Positions 22,580 through 30,140 of a DNA stretch of 64,000 nt are shown one piece after another. The stretch lies in contig NZ_JAEHOB010000001.1 of assembly GCF_016464705.1 (NCBI RefSeq), positions 62,001-126,000 of the forward strand, written 5' to 3'. This DNA is from Qaidamihabitans albus (GTDB taxonomy: Bacteria > Actinomycetota > Actinomycetes > Mycobacteriales > Pseudonocardiaceae). The notes under the pieces are model-generated. The model ran no database searches. It saw only the letters and a program-made list of their open reading frames with translations, and was not told where the DNA came from. Positions within the stretch are counted from its first letter, which is position 1. The number at the start of each line of letters is the position of its first letter. The position numbers and the translations under genes are program-made.

Positions 22580-24670
22580 GTGTCCGTCGCCCCGAGACGG
22601 CTCCTGCCGCTGTTGAGCTCCCACCGCACCGGCCGGTCCGCTGTCACCTGCGAGTACCGCTGCGGCAACGCGTGCGCACACCCCGCGCCGAACGAGTCCG
22701 ACAACGCCTACTTCGGCGATGTCGTCAAAAGCGTGCTGTCGCGGCGTGGCGCGTTCAAGGCGGGTGCCGCGATGGCGGCGGCCGCGAGCGGGTTCGCCGC
22801 CCTCTCCGGTACGGCCTCCGCGACCGGAGCCGTACCGCCCGCCCTGGCCGGCCGGGACCGTGGGAACGGAGGCAGGCCCGTACCCGGCACCGACTTCGAC
22901 CCGGTGGCGCCGAATACCGAGGACGCGGTGATCATCCCGGACGGTTACGCGCAGAACGTGGTCATCCGCTGGGGCGACCCGGTCCTGCCCGGCGCGCCCG
23001 CGTTCGACTTCGGCAACCAGAGCGCGGCGGCCCAGGCGAAGCAGTTCGGCTACAACAACGACTTCGTCGGTCTCATCCCGCAGGACGCGCTCGGCCTGCG
23101 CGGCCTCATGGTGGTCAACCACGAGTACACCAGTGAGCCCATGATGTTCCCCGCCGGCACCTACGACCAGGACAACCCGACCGAGGAGCAGGTGCGGATC
23201 GTCTGGGCGGCGCACGGGCTCTCCGTGGTACAGACCATCCGGCATCCGCGCGGCGGGCTCAAGGTCGTACCGAGCCGGTACAACCGCCGCATCACCATGG
23301 ACACGCCGTTCGAGCTCCGTGGCCCCGCCGCGGGCTCCGACTACCTCAAGACCTCGGCGGACCCGGCCGGGCGCACCGTCCTCGGTACGCAGAACAACTG
23401 CGCGGGCGGCGTGACGCCGTGGGGCACGGTGCTCTCCGGTGAGGAGAACTTCAACCAGTACTTCGCCAACGCGGGCGGTGTCACCGACCCGGTCGAGGCG
23501 GAGCGCCTGCGCCGCTACGGGCTCTCCGGGGCGGCGAGCCGTCGCAAGTGGGAGCGGTTCGACCCGCGCTGGGACGTCGCACAGGAGCCGAACGAGCCGA
23601 ACCGCTTCGGCTGGGTCGTCGAGATCGACCCGAACGACCCGCACTCGACGCCGGTCAAGCACACGGCGCTCGGCCGCTTCAAGCACGAGGGCGCCAACGT
23701 CAAGATCACCAGGGACGGGCGGGTCGCCGTGTACTCCGGTGACGACGAGCGCTTCGACTACATCTACAAGTTCGTCTCGAACGGCAGGTACAAGAAGGGC
23801 CGCAGCGCGCACGCCCGCAGGCACAACATGAGCCTGCTCGACGACGGCACGCTCTACGTGGCCCGGTTCAGCGGGGACAGCCCGGCCGGCGAGATCGACG
23901 GCAACGGTACGTTGCCCTCGGACGGCGAGTTCGACGGCACCGGCGAGTGGATCCCGCTCGCCAGCGGCGACAGGTCCTTCGTGGACGGTTTCACCGCCGA
24001 GGAGGTCTACATCTTCACGCGGCTGGCGGCCGACAAGGTCGACGCCACGAAGATGGACCGCCCTGAGGACATCGAGGCCAACCCTGTCAACGGCCGGATC
24101 TACGCGGCGCTGACCAACAACAGCGACCGGGGCGCCGCGGGCAAGGCGGGCGTCGACGAGGCCAACCCGCGCAACGGCAACCGCAACGGCCAGGTGCTGG
24201 AGTGGGAGGAGAGGCACGGGGACGCCGCCGCGACGCGGTTCTCCTGGCGCCTGCTGCTGGTCTGCGGTGACCCGGCTGCCGCCGACACCTACTTCGGCGG
24301 CTTCCCGAAGGACCAGGTCAGCCCGATCTCCTGCCCGGACAACGTCGCCTTCGACCGGCACGGCAACCTGTGGATCTCCACCGACGGCAACGCGCTCGGT
24401 TCCAACGACGGCCTGTTCTCGGTGCCGGTCCAGGGTCCGCGGCGGGGCCAGGTCAAACAGTTCCTCACGGTGCCGATCGGCGCGGAGGCCTGCGGACCGG
24501 TGGTGACCGACGACGTCGTGCTCGTCGCCGTGCAGCATCCCGGTGAGGGCGGCAGCCCGGCCGATCCGGAATCGAACTGGCCGGACGGCGGTGACTCGCA
24601 GCCCCGCCCTTCGATCGTGTCGGTGTGGCGGCAGGGCCGTGGCCGCAGCAGCCGGATCGGCGTCGACTGA
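22580..24670 (+). CDS. PhoX-family (DUF839) alkaline phosphatase, Tat-exported
   Basis: 696 residues. A long N-region with CEYRCGNAC precedes the twin-arginine signal LSRRGAFKAGAAMAAAASG (RR at 55-56), so it is exported folded with its metals. The beta-propeller carries family blocks VGLIPQDALGLRGLMVVNHEYT, QNNCAGGVTPWGTVLSGEENFN, ENRM-type DRPEDIEANP and CPDNVAFDRHGNLWISTDGN. PhoX enzymes use iron and calcium to release phosphate from organic esters. GTG 22580 is preceded by TTGGAGG. Candidate PHO boxes lie about 70 bp upstream, and a 46-bp palindromic repeat follows the stop. Confidence 0.87.
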   Translation: MSVAPRRLLPLLSSHRTGRSAVTCEYRCGNACAHPAPNESDNAYFGDVVKSVLSRRGAFKAGAAMAAAASGFAALSGTASATGAVPPALAGRDRGNGGRPVPGTDFDPVAPNTEDAVIIPDGYAQNVVIRWGDPVLPGAPAFDFGNQSAAAQAKQFGYNNDFVGLIPQDALGLRGLMVVNHEYTSEPMMFPAGTYDQDNPTEEQVRIVWAAHGLSVVQTIRHPRGGLKVVPSRYNRRITMDTPFELRGPAAGSDYLKTSADPAGRTVLGTQNNCAGGVTPWGTVLSGEENFNQYFANAGGVTDPVEAERLRRYGLSGAASRRKWERFDPRWDVAQEPNEPNRFGWVVEIDPNDPHSTPVKHTALGRFKHEGANVKITRDGRVAVYSGDDERFDYIYKFVSNGRYKKGRSAHARRHNMSLLDDGTLYVARFSGDSPAGEIDGNGTLPSDGEFDGTGEWIPLASGDRSFVDGFTAEEVYIFTRLAADKVDATKMDRPEDIEANPVNGRIYAALTNNSDRGAAGKAGVDEANPRNGNRNGQVLEWEERHGDAAATRFSWRLLLVCGDPAAADTYFGGFPKDQVSPISCPDNVAFDRHGNLWISTDGNALGSNDGLFSVPVQGPRRGQVKQFLTVPIGAEACGPVVTDDVVLVAVQHPGEGGSPADPESNWPDGGDSQPRPSIVSVWRQGRGRSSRIGVD

Positions 24671-24685
24671 CGCCCCAGGTCAACG

Positions 24686-24731
24686 CTCGTGAGTGCGCAC
24701 GCGAGTTAGAACTCGTGTGCGCACTCACGAG
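24686..24731. repeat. 46-bp palindromic intergenic repeat, copy 3
   Basis: The most symmetrical copy: CTCGTGAGTGCGCA pairs with TGCGCACTCACGAG, and CGAGTT with AACTCG inside. It follows the PhoX-like gene and precedes a gene on the same strand, so it probably ends PhoX transcription ahead of the SDR promoter. Confidence 0.9.
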
Positions 24732-24745
24732 TCCTGGGCGGGCGC

Positions 24746-24751
24746 TACCGT
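24746..24751 (+). promoter_or_regulatory. -10 hexamer TACCGT, predicted leaderless start at 24759
   Basis: Seven bases (GGACGGC) separate TACCGT from the ATG of the SDR gene. Confidence 0.5.
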
Positions 24752-24758
24752 GGACGGC

Positions 24759-25451
24759 ATGGCTGATCAACCGCTCGCCCTCGTGACCGGAGCCTCGCGC
24801 GGGATCGGTGCCGCGACCGCCCGCGCGCTCGCTCCGACGCACCGGCTGCTGCTCGGCGGGCGCGACGAGGACGCCCTCGCCGCGCTGGCGGGTGAGCTGC
24901 CCGACGCGCGGCCGTGGCCGGTCGACCTCACCGACCCCGCCGCCGTGCGGGCAGCGACGGCGGAGATCGGTGAGCTCGACGTGCTGGTGCATTCCGCGGG
25001 GCTCGCGGAGCTCGGCACGGTCGAGGAGTCGGACGCCGGTGTGTGGCGGCGCAACTTCGAGGTCAACGTCGTGGCGGTGGTCGAACTCAGCCGGATGCTG
25101 CTGCCCGCACTGCGGGCCGCCTCCGGGCACGTGGTGCTGCTCAACTCGGGTCAGGGCCTGGCCGCCCGCGCGGGCTGGGGCGCCTACGCCGCCAGCAAGT
25201 TCGCGCTGCGCGCGTTCGCCGACGTGCTGCGTGCCGAGGAGGAGGCCAACGGCGTCCGCGTGACGTCGGTGTTCCCCGGCCGGACCGACACCGAGATGCA
25301 GCAGGCCGTGGTGGCGAGCGAGGGCGGCGACTACGCCCCGGACAAGTACCTGCGGCCCGATTCGGTGGCGGCCACGGTCCTGGCGGCGGTGTCGGCGAGT
25401 CCCGACGCCCACCTCACCGAGCTGACCATCCGCCCCCGCCCGGCGCGCTGA
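24759..25451 (+). CDS. Short-chain dehydrogenase/reductase
   Basis: 230 residues from ATG 24759; upstream in-frame sequence is the palindromic repeat and not coding. The Rossmann motif is LVTGASRGIGAAT (about 7-19), the NxAG-type strand reads VLVHSAGLAELG, and the active-site YAASK (about 143-147) with Ser upstream is intact. It is a cytosolic NAD(P)H-dependent oxidoreductase with unknown substrate. It is convergent with the amidohydrolase and not in an operon. Confidence 0.85.
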   Translation: MADQPLALVTGASRGIGAATARALAPTHRLLLGGRDEDALAALAGELPDARPWPVDLTDPAAVRAATAEIGELDVLVHSAGLAELGTVEESDAGVWRRNFEVNVVAVVELSRMLLPALRAASGHVVLLNSGQGLAARAGWGAYAASKFALRAFADVLRAEEEANGVRVTSVFPGRTDTEMQQAVVASEGGDYAPDKYLRPDSVAATVLAAVSASPDAHLTELTIRPRPAR

Positions 25452-25476
25452 CCGGCGCCGCTCCGCCCGGCCGTGT

Positions 25477-25525
25477 CCCCAATGTGGCACCGGGTGCGCT
25501 CAACGCAACCAACGCCGCATTGGGG
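25477..25525. repeat. 49-bp imperfect palindrome between convergent genes
   Basis: The ends CCCCAATGTGGC and GCCGCATTGGGG pair, with partial pairing (GGTGCG/CGCAACC) nearer the CTCAA centre; 17 of 22 arm positions match. It lies between the SDR and amidohydrolase stops and is a likely bidirectional terminator of a different sequence family from the 46-bp repeat. Confidence 0.65.
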
Positions 25526-25532
25526 CAGGCAT

Positions 25533-26843
25533 TCAGCCGCGCAGCCGCCTGGCCGCACTGGCCACACCCGCCTGCGCGGCCGCGCGATCCACCTGGGTCG
25601 GCTCCCCCGCGGCGACCACCTGCTCCCCGGCCACCCACACGTCCCGCACCCGCCGCGACCCTGCGGCCCACACGAGGTTGGCCAGCAGCTGCTCGTCCGG
25701 CACGTCGAGGCCCGTGGCGAAGGCCGGATCGTCCAGGTCGATGTGCACGACGTCGGCCCACCGCCCCGCTTCGAGCGAGCCGATGTCGTCGCGGCCGAGT
25801 GCCTCGGCGCCGCCGCGCGTGGCCAGCAGCAGGGCGTCCGCCGCGGTCAGCGCGGTCGAGTCCCGTGTGGACAGGCGGGCCAGCATCGCGGCGAGCTGGA
25901 CCTCCTCCCACAGGTCCAGGTCGTCGTTGCTGGCCGGTCCGTCCGTGCCGAGTCCCACCGGCACCCCCGCCGTCCGCAGCTCGGCGAGCCGCGCGATGCC
26001 GGAGGCCAACTTCGCGTTCGAGCCTGGGCAGTGCGCCAGGCCCGCGCCCCGCGCGGCGAGCAGGGCGATGTCCTCATCGGATAGGTGCACGCCGTGCGCG
26101 GCGATCAGCCTGCCGTCGAGCAGTCCGACCCGATCGAGCAGGCGCGGGACGGAGCCGTGCTCCGCGCGTTGCCGCTCGTCCTCGTCTGCGGCCTCCGCGA
26201 CGTGGATCTGCACCAGCGCGCCCCGCGCCAGGGCCGATTTCGCGATCTGCTCCAGCGCCTCCGCGGGCAGCATGTACGCCGAGTGCGCGGCGTACGACAG
26301 CTCGATCCGGTCACCGGCGCCGAAGCGCAGGCCGTCGGCGTCGATCCACCGCTCGGTCTCGGTGATCATGGAGCGCCAGTCGAGGCCCGGCAGGTCGATG
26401 ATCGGCCCGCCGAGCACCACGCGGGCGCCGGTGGCCAGCACGGCACCGGCGATCTGCTCCGCGTGGAAGTACATCTCGGCGCTGGTCGTGACGCCACGGG
26501 TGAGCATCTCCACCGAGCCAAGCAGCATCCCGGCCCGCACGTCCTCGGGCCGCAGCCTGGCCTCGGCCGGCCAGACCACCTCGCGCAGCCAGCGCAGCAG
26601 CGGCAGGTCGCCGCCCATTCCGCGCAGCAGCACCATCGGGCTGTGCGCGTGCGCGTTCACGAGTCCGGGCAGCAGCAGGCCCGGCAGGTCGGTCACCCGC
26701 GCGTTCCCGGCCGCCGGTGCGGCGCCGGCGGGCCCGCAGTAGGCAATCCGGCCAGCGTCGTCGATGTCGAGTACGCCGTCCCGCACGACCGAGCAGCGGG
26801 GGTCGGCGGGCAGGACGGCGGCGGCACGCAGACGTTGGATCAT
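25533..26843 (-). CDS. Amidohydrolase, MTA/SAH-deaminase-like
   Basis: 436 residues. The TIM-barrel amidohydrolase metal ligands are all present: NAHAHSP (HxH, about 68-70), IHVAEAADE (His), HGVHLSDED (His) and GTDGPASNDD (Asp). The last motif is typical of the methylthioadenosine/S-adenosylhomocysteine deaminase and atrazine-chlorohydrolase branch. The probable reaction is deamination of a purine nucleoside or related heterocycle; the exact substrate is unknown. ATG 26843 follows the response-regulator stop by 19 bp but has its own TAGGAT -10 at 7 nt. Confidence 0.8.
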   Translation of the reverse strand: MIQRLRAAAVLPADPRCSVVRDGVLDIDDAGRIAYCGPAGAAPAAGNARVTDLPGLLLPGLVNAHAHSPMVLLRGMGGDLPLLRWLREVVWPAEARLRPEDVRAGMLLGSVEMLTRGVTTSAEMYFHAEQIAGAVLATGARVVLGGPIIDLPGLDWRSMITETERWIDADGLRFGAGDRIELSYAAHSAYMLPAEALEQIAKSALARGALVQIHVAEAADEDERQRAEHGSVPRLLDRVGLLDGRLIAAHGVHLSDEDIALLAARGAGLAHCPGSNAKLASGIARLAELRTAGVPVGLGTDGPASNDDLDLWEEVQLAAMLARLSTRDSTALTAADALLLATRGGAEALGRDDIGSLEAGRWADVVHIDLDDPAFATGLDVPDEQLLANLVWAAGSRRVRDVWVAGEQVVAAGEPTQVDRAAAQAGVASAARRLRG

Positions 26844-26850
26844 GCCGGTG

Positions 26851-26856
26851 ATCCTA
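26851..26856 (-). promoter_or_regulatory. -10 hexamer TAGGAT, predicted leaderless start at 26843
   Basis: The plus-strand ATCCTA lies in the 19-bp gap after the response-regulator gene, seven bases from the amidohydrolase ATG. Confidence 0.45.
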
Positions 26857-26862
26857 GCGACG

Positions 26863-27519
26863 TCACTCGTCGTCGAGGATGCCGTTTCGCCAGGCCCAGG
26901 CCGCGATCTCCACGCGGTTGCGGGCACCGATCTTGCTCTGCACGGACGCCAGGTGCGTCTTCACCGTCGACAGCGAGAGGTACAGTTCGGTGCCGATCTC
27001 GGTGTTCGTCAGCCCGCGCGCGGCCGCCCGCACGACGTCCAGCTCGCGCGCGGTCAGCGGCTCGGCGGGCTGCTCGATCTCCCGTGGTGGTGACTGCCCG
27101 GCGAAATGCCGCAGCAGCCGCACGGTGATCTGCGGCGACACCAGCGCGTCGCCCCGCTGTGCCGCGCGCACCGCCTCGATCAGCAGCCCGGGGCCCGCGT
27201 CCTTGAGCAGGAAACCGGACGCGCCGTTGCGCAGCGCCGTGTGCACGTACTCGTCGAGGTCGAACGTCGTCACCACGACCACCTTGAGCGGATCGGCCAC
27301 GTCCGGCCCGGCGAGCTGCCTCGTCACAGCGAGACCGTCCATTCCAGGCATCCGGATGTCGAGCAGGCACACGTCGGGGCGCAGCTCCCGCGCCTTGCGC
27401 ACCGCGTCGACGCCGTCCGCGACATCGGCGACGACCTCGATGTCGTCCTGTGCGGACAGGATCATGCGGAACCCGATTCGCACCATGTCCTGGTCGTCGG
27501 CGATCAGTACCCGGATCAT
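26863..27519 (-). CDS. NarL/LuxR-family response regulator
   Basis: 218 residues. The receiver domain (1-120) has the acidic pocket D8/D9, the phospho-acceptor D54 (LLDIRMPGMDG) and K106 (FLLKD). The LuxR-type helix-turn-helix occupies about 150-210 (LTARELDVVRAAARGLTNTEIGTELYLSLSTVKTHL). ATG 27519 overlaps the end of the upstream kinase gene by 4 bases and is preceded by GGAG, so the two are translationally coupled. Likely targets are the divergent ABC exporter genes. Confidence 0.92.
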   Translation of the reverse strand: MIRVLIADDQDMVRIGFRMILSAQDDIEVVADVADGVDAVRKARELRPDVCLLDIRMPGMDGLAVTRQLAGPDVADPLKVVVVTTFDLDEYVHTALRNGASGFLLKDAGPGLLIEAVRAAQRGDALVSPQITVRLLRHFAGQSPPREIEQPAEPLTARELDVVRAAARGLTNTEIGTELYLSLSTVKTHLASVQSKIGARNRVEIAAWAWRNGILDDE

Positions 27520-29246
27520 TCAGCTCCCTCGCCCAGCGGCAACCACGCCTCGACCACCCAGCCACCTGCGGGCCCCGGCCCGGCCGAAAGCCGCCCGTGC
27601 AGGAGCTCCACCCGCTCGCGCATTCCGATCAGACCGTAGCCGCTCGATCCCCCGGCGGACGGTTCCGCACGCCCGTCGTCGCTGACCCGGATGTGCAGCT
27701 CGCCCGCGGTGACCCGCACCGAGACCAGCACCCTGGTCGCACCGTTCGCGTGCTTGCCGATGTTGGTCAGCGACTCCTGCACCAGCCGCAGTGCCGAGCG
27801 AGCGACCTCCTGCGGCAGGTCCGGTGGCAGGTCGAGGTCGGTCTCGGTGGGCACGCCGTGGTTGCCCGCCTCGACCAGCCTGCGCAGGTCGGCGGCCAGC
27901 TCGGTGGTGGCCTGCTCGCTCAGCTCGCTGCTGCCCGCCGGGGCGTCCCCGCGCATGCTGCGTACCAGCCGCCGCATGGCCGTCAGCGCCTCGCCGCCCG
28001 CGCGCTCGATCTGGCCGAGCGAGTCCGCCACCACCCTCGGGTCCTGCTCGGCGAGCATCCGCGCCGCCTGTGCCTGGACGACGATGCCGGTCACGTGGTG
28101 GGCCACGACGTCGTGCAGCTCCCGCGCCAGTGCCATGCGCTCGGCGGTCTGCGCCTCGCTGACCGCCGCCTCGACCGCCTGCGTGCGCTCGGAGTCCCGC
28201 GCCTTCAGGAACAGCCCGGTGGCCACCGCGACGCCGAGCAGCAGCAGCGTGGCGACGAACAACCCGCGCAGCGAGTCGGCGTCCCGGGTCGGCACGGCGC
28301 TGACGGCACCGGCGGCGACCACCACGGTGAGCACGGCGATCCCGCCCGCCGCCTGCGCCGGCCGCACCTGGCGAACGAGGAAGACGACCACCGCCACGCC
28401 CGCGACCACCTGGGTCAGCGGGAAGCCGCCGAGGCTGACATAGGGGTCCCGGACGTAGGTGAGGTTCAGCGCCAGCGAGCACAGGAACATGAGCCCGGCG
28501 AGGCCGAGCGCCGACTGCATCGGGTACCTGGCGGCGAGCAGTGCCGCGACCGCCGCACCCGCGGAGGTCGCCAGCACGAAGATCCCGATGAGCCCGGCCG
28601 ACGCGGCGAAGTACGTGTCCAGGAACAGCGTGAGGGTGAGCACGCCCACCAGCGGCCACTGCGCGCTCAGCAACTTCGTCACGTCGTTGCGGGTGCGGGT
28701 CGGTACCGGCTTGCGCAGCTGAAGCGCGGCCACCACGGTGAGCGCCAGCAGCACAAACCCCGTCAGCAGCGGCTGGAACAGCGTCCTCGCGGTGATCATC
28801 GGTTCGCGGCCGGTCACGGCGATCAGGCCGGCGACGACGACCGTCAGCGTGGTGACGAAAGCCGGCCCGCCACGGACCGCGCGGACGCAGAAGAACACCA
28901 GTTCCAGCCCGGCGACGGTCTCGGCGAACGAGATGTTCGCCAGCAACGCGGTGTACGGGGTGGCCGGGGTGAGCCGGATCAGCACGCTGCTGGCCACGAG
29001 CACGCCCGCGCCCGCCCACGCGGCGGACACCGGCTGCCGCCGCGCCCACAGCGCACACGCCGAGAGCGCGAGGATGCCCGGCAACAACAGCAGGTCCGAG
29101 CCGGTCGCGCCGATGCCGTCGAAGCTCGCGGAAACGGTGATGGCGAGGTCGCAGAGCAGCGCGGCGAGCAGTACGACGCCGGGCAGGCCGAGCCACTGCA
29201 GCGCCGCGGCGGCCTGGCGCGAGGCGGCGTTCGGCGAATCCGGCAC
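27516..29246 (-). CDS. Membrane sensor histidine kinase (HisKA_3 / NarL-partner type)
   Basis: 576 residues from GTG 29246, chosen because TACGGT lies 6 nt upstream and no coding signal extends further. About ten or more hydrophobic helices fill residues 15-350, an unusually large membrane part. The dimerisation box is MALARELHDVVAHHVTGIVV with phospho-His378. The ATPase domain has ESLTNIGKHANGA and DDGRAEPSAGGSSGYGLIGMRER. It signals to the coupled response regulator. The gene is divergent from the ABC transporter at 29418, so both promoters share a 170-bp region. Confidence 0.9.
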   Translation of the reverse strand: MPDSPNAASRQAAAALQWLGLPGVVLLAALLCDLAITVSASFDGIGATGSDLLLLPGILALSACALWARRQPVSAAWAGAGVLVASSVLIRLTPATPYTALLANISFAETVAGLELVFFCVRAVRGGPAFVTTLTVVVAGLIAVTGREPMITARTLFQPLLTGFVLLALTVVAALQLRKPVPTRTRNDVTKLLSAQWPLVGVLTLTLFLDTYFAASAGLIGIFVLATSAGAAVAALLAARYPMQSALGLAGLMFLCSLALNLTYVRDPYVSLGGFPLTQVVAGVAVVVFLVRQVRPAQAAGGIAVLTVVVAAGAVSAVPTRDADSLRGLFVATLLLLGVAVATGLFLKARDSERTQAVEAAVSEAQTAERMALARELHDVVAHHVTGIVVQAQAARMLAEQDPRVVADSLGQIERAGGEALTAMRRLVRSMRGDAPAGSSELSEQATTELAADLRRLVEAGNHGVPTETDLDLPPDLPQEVARSALRLVQESLTNIGKHANGATRVLVSVRVTAGELHIRVSDDGRAEPSAGGSSGYGLIGMRERVELLHGRLSAGPGPAGGWVVEAWLPLGEGAE

Positions 29247-29252
29247 ACCATG

Positions 29253-29316
29253 ACCGTAGAGGATTGCGGACGGGCCGCACCTTGGCCGACGGGCCGCACT
29301 CCGATCGGCCGATCGG
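29253..29316. promoter_or_regulatory. Shared kinase/ABC promoter region with direct repeats and CCGATCGG palindromes
   Basis: TACGGT (29253-29258, minus strand) is the kinase -10, 6 nt from GTG 29246. Next come two copies of GACGGGCCGCAC (29269-29280 and 29288-29299, 19 bp apart), then two back-to-back palindromes CCGATCGG (29301-29316). These are plausible binding sites for the response regulator controlling both directions. Confidence 0.45.
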
Positions 29317-29417
29317 CCGATGGCACGCGGCCGGATCGTGGCCGTCCGTCCGAAGTGCCGCAACCCCGCCCCGCGCGAACCTCCCTGTCGAGATCATCGA
29401 CACCCAGGGAGAACGCG

Positions 29418-30140
29418 GTGCAACCACAGACGACGGACCCGCACGGTCCACTGCGGACGGCCGGAACATCGGTGCTGTCCGGGCGCGGGCTGGTGAAGCG
29501 CTACGGCGCGCAGCACGCGCTGGCCGGAGTGGACATCGACATCCAGCCGGGCGAGGCGGTTGCCATCGTCGGCCCCTCCGGTTCGGGCAAGACGTCGCTG
29601 CTGCACGTGCTGGCGGGCATCCTGCGGGCCGACGCCGGCGAGATCCATCTCGCGGGCCAGCGGATCGACCAGCTCGGCGAGACCAGGCGCGCCGAGCTGC
29701 GGCGCACCGAGTTCGGCTTCGTCTTCCAGTCCGGCATGCTCGTCGCGGAGCTCAGCGCCGAGGAGAACACCGCGCTGCCGCTGCTGCTCGGCGGCTCGGC
29801 GCGCAAACCGGCGCTGACCGCGGCGCGGCGGTGGCTCGACCGGCTGGGCCTCGGGGGCAAGGAGGCGCGTAGGCCGGGCGAGCTGTCCGGTGGCGAGGCG
29901 CAGCGGGTGGCGATCGCGCGGGCACTCGCCCACGAGCCGAGGGTGATCTTCGCCGACGAGCCCACCGGCGCACTGGACACCCGCACCGGACGGGACACGA
30001 TGAACGCGCTGCTGAACGCCGCGGCCGAGACCGGTGCGGCCGTGGTGATCGTGACCCACGACCGTGATCTCGCCGATTCGGTGCCCCGCACCGTCGCCAT
30101 CCGCGACGGCCGGATCGACGCGGGAGGGGCCGCGGCATGA
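29418..30140 (+). CDS. ABC transporter ATP-binding protein (MacB/LolD type)
   Basis: 240 residues. Walker A is GPSGSGKT (52-59), the Q-loop VFQSGM, the signature LSGGEAQRVAIARAL, Walker B VIFADEPTGALD and the H-loop VTHDRD. AGGGAG precedes GTG 29418. Its stop overlaps the permease start (ATGA), so the pair is made together. Members of this family power FtsX-type permeases that export or extract lipids, peptides or antibiotics; the adjacent two-component system suggests an envelope-stress or antibiotic-response role. Confidence 0.92.
   Translation: MQPQTTDPHGPLRTAGTSVLSGRGLVKRYGAQHALAGVDIDIQPGEAVAIVGPSGSGKTSLLHVLAGILRADAGEIHLAGQRIDQLGETRRAELRRTEFGFVFQSGMLVAELSAEENTALPLLLGGSARKPALTAARRWLDRLGLGGKEARRPGELSGGEAQRVAIARALAHEPRVIFADEPTGALDTRTGRDTMNALLNAAAETGAAVVIVTHDRDLADSVPRTVAIRDGRIDAGGAAA

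Noticed and set aside
24759-25451. Extended N-terminus of the SDR beginning in the palindromic repeat (MRTRVRTRVRTHES)
   Set aside because: Those residues are the translation of the 46-bp repeat; the ATG at 24759 has a properly placed -10 and directly precedes the Rossmann strand.
27450-29417. Apparent 650-codon N-terminal extension of the exporter ATPase
   Set aside because: The open frame runs antisense through the histidine kinase; the ATPase itself starts at GTG 29418 with a good ribosome site.
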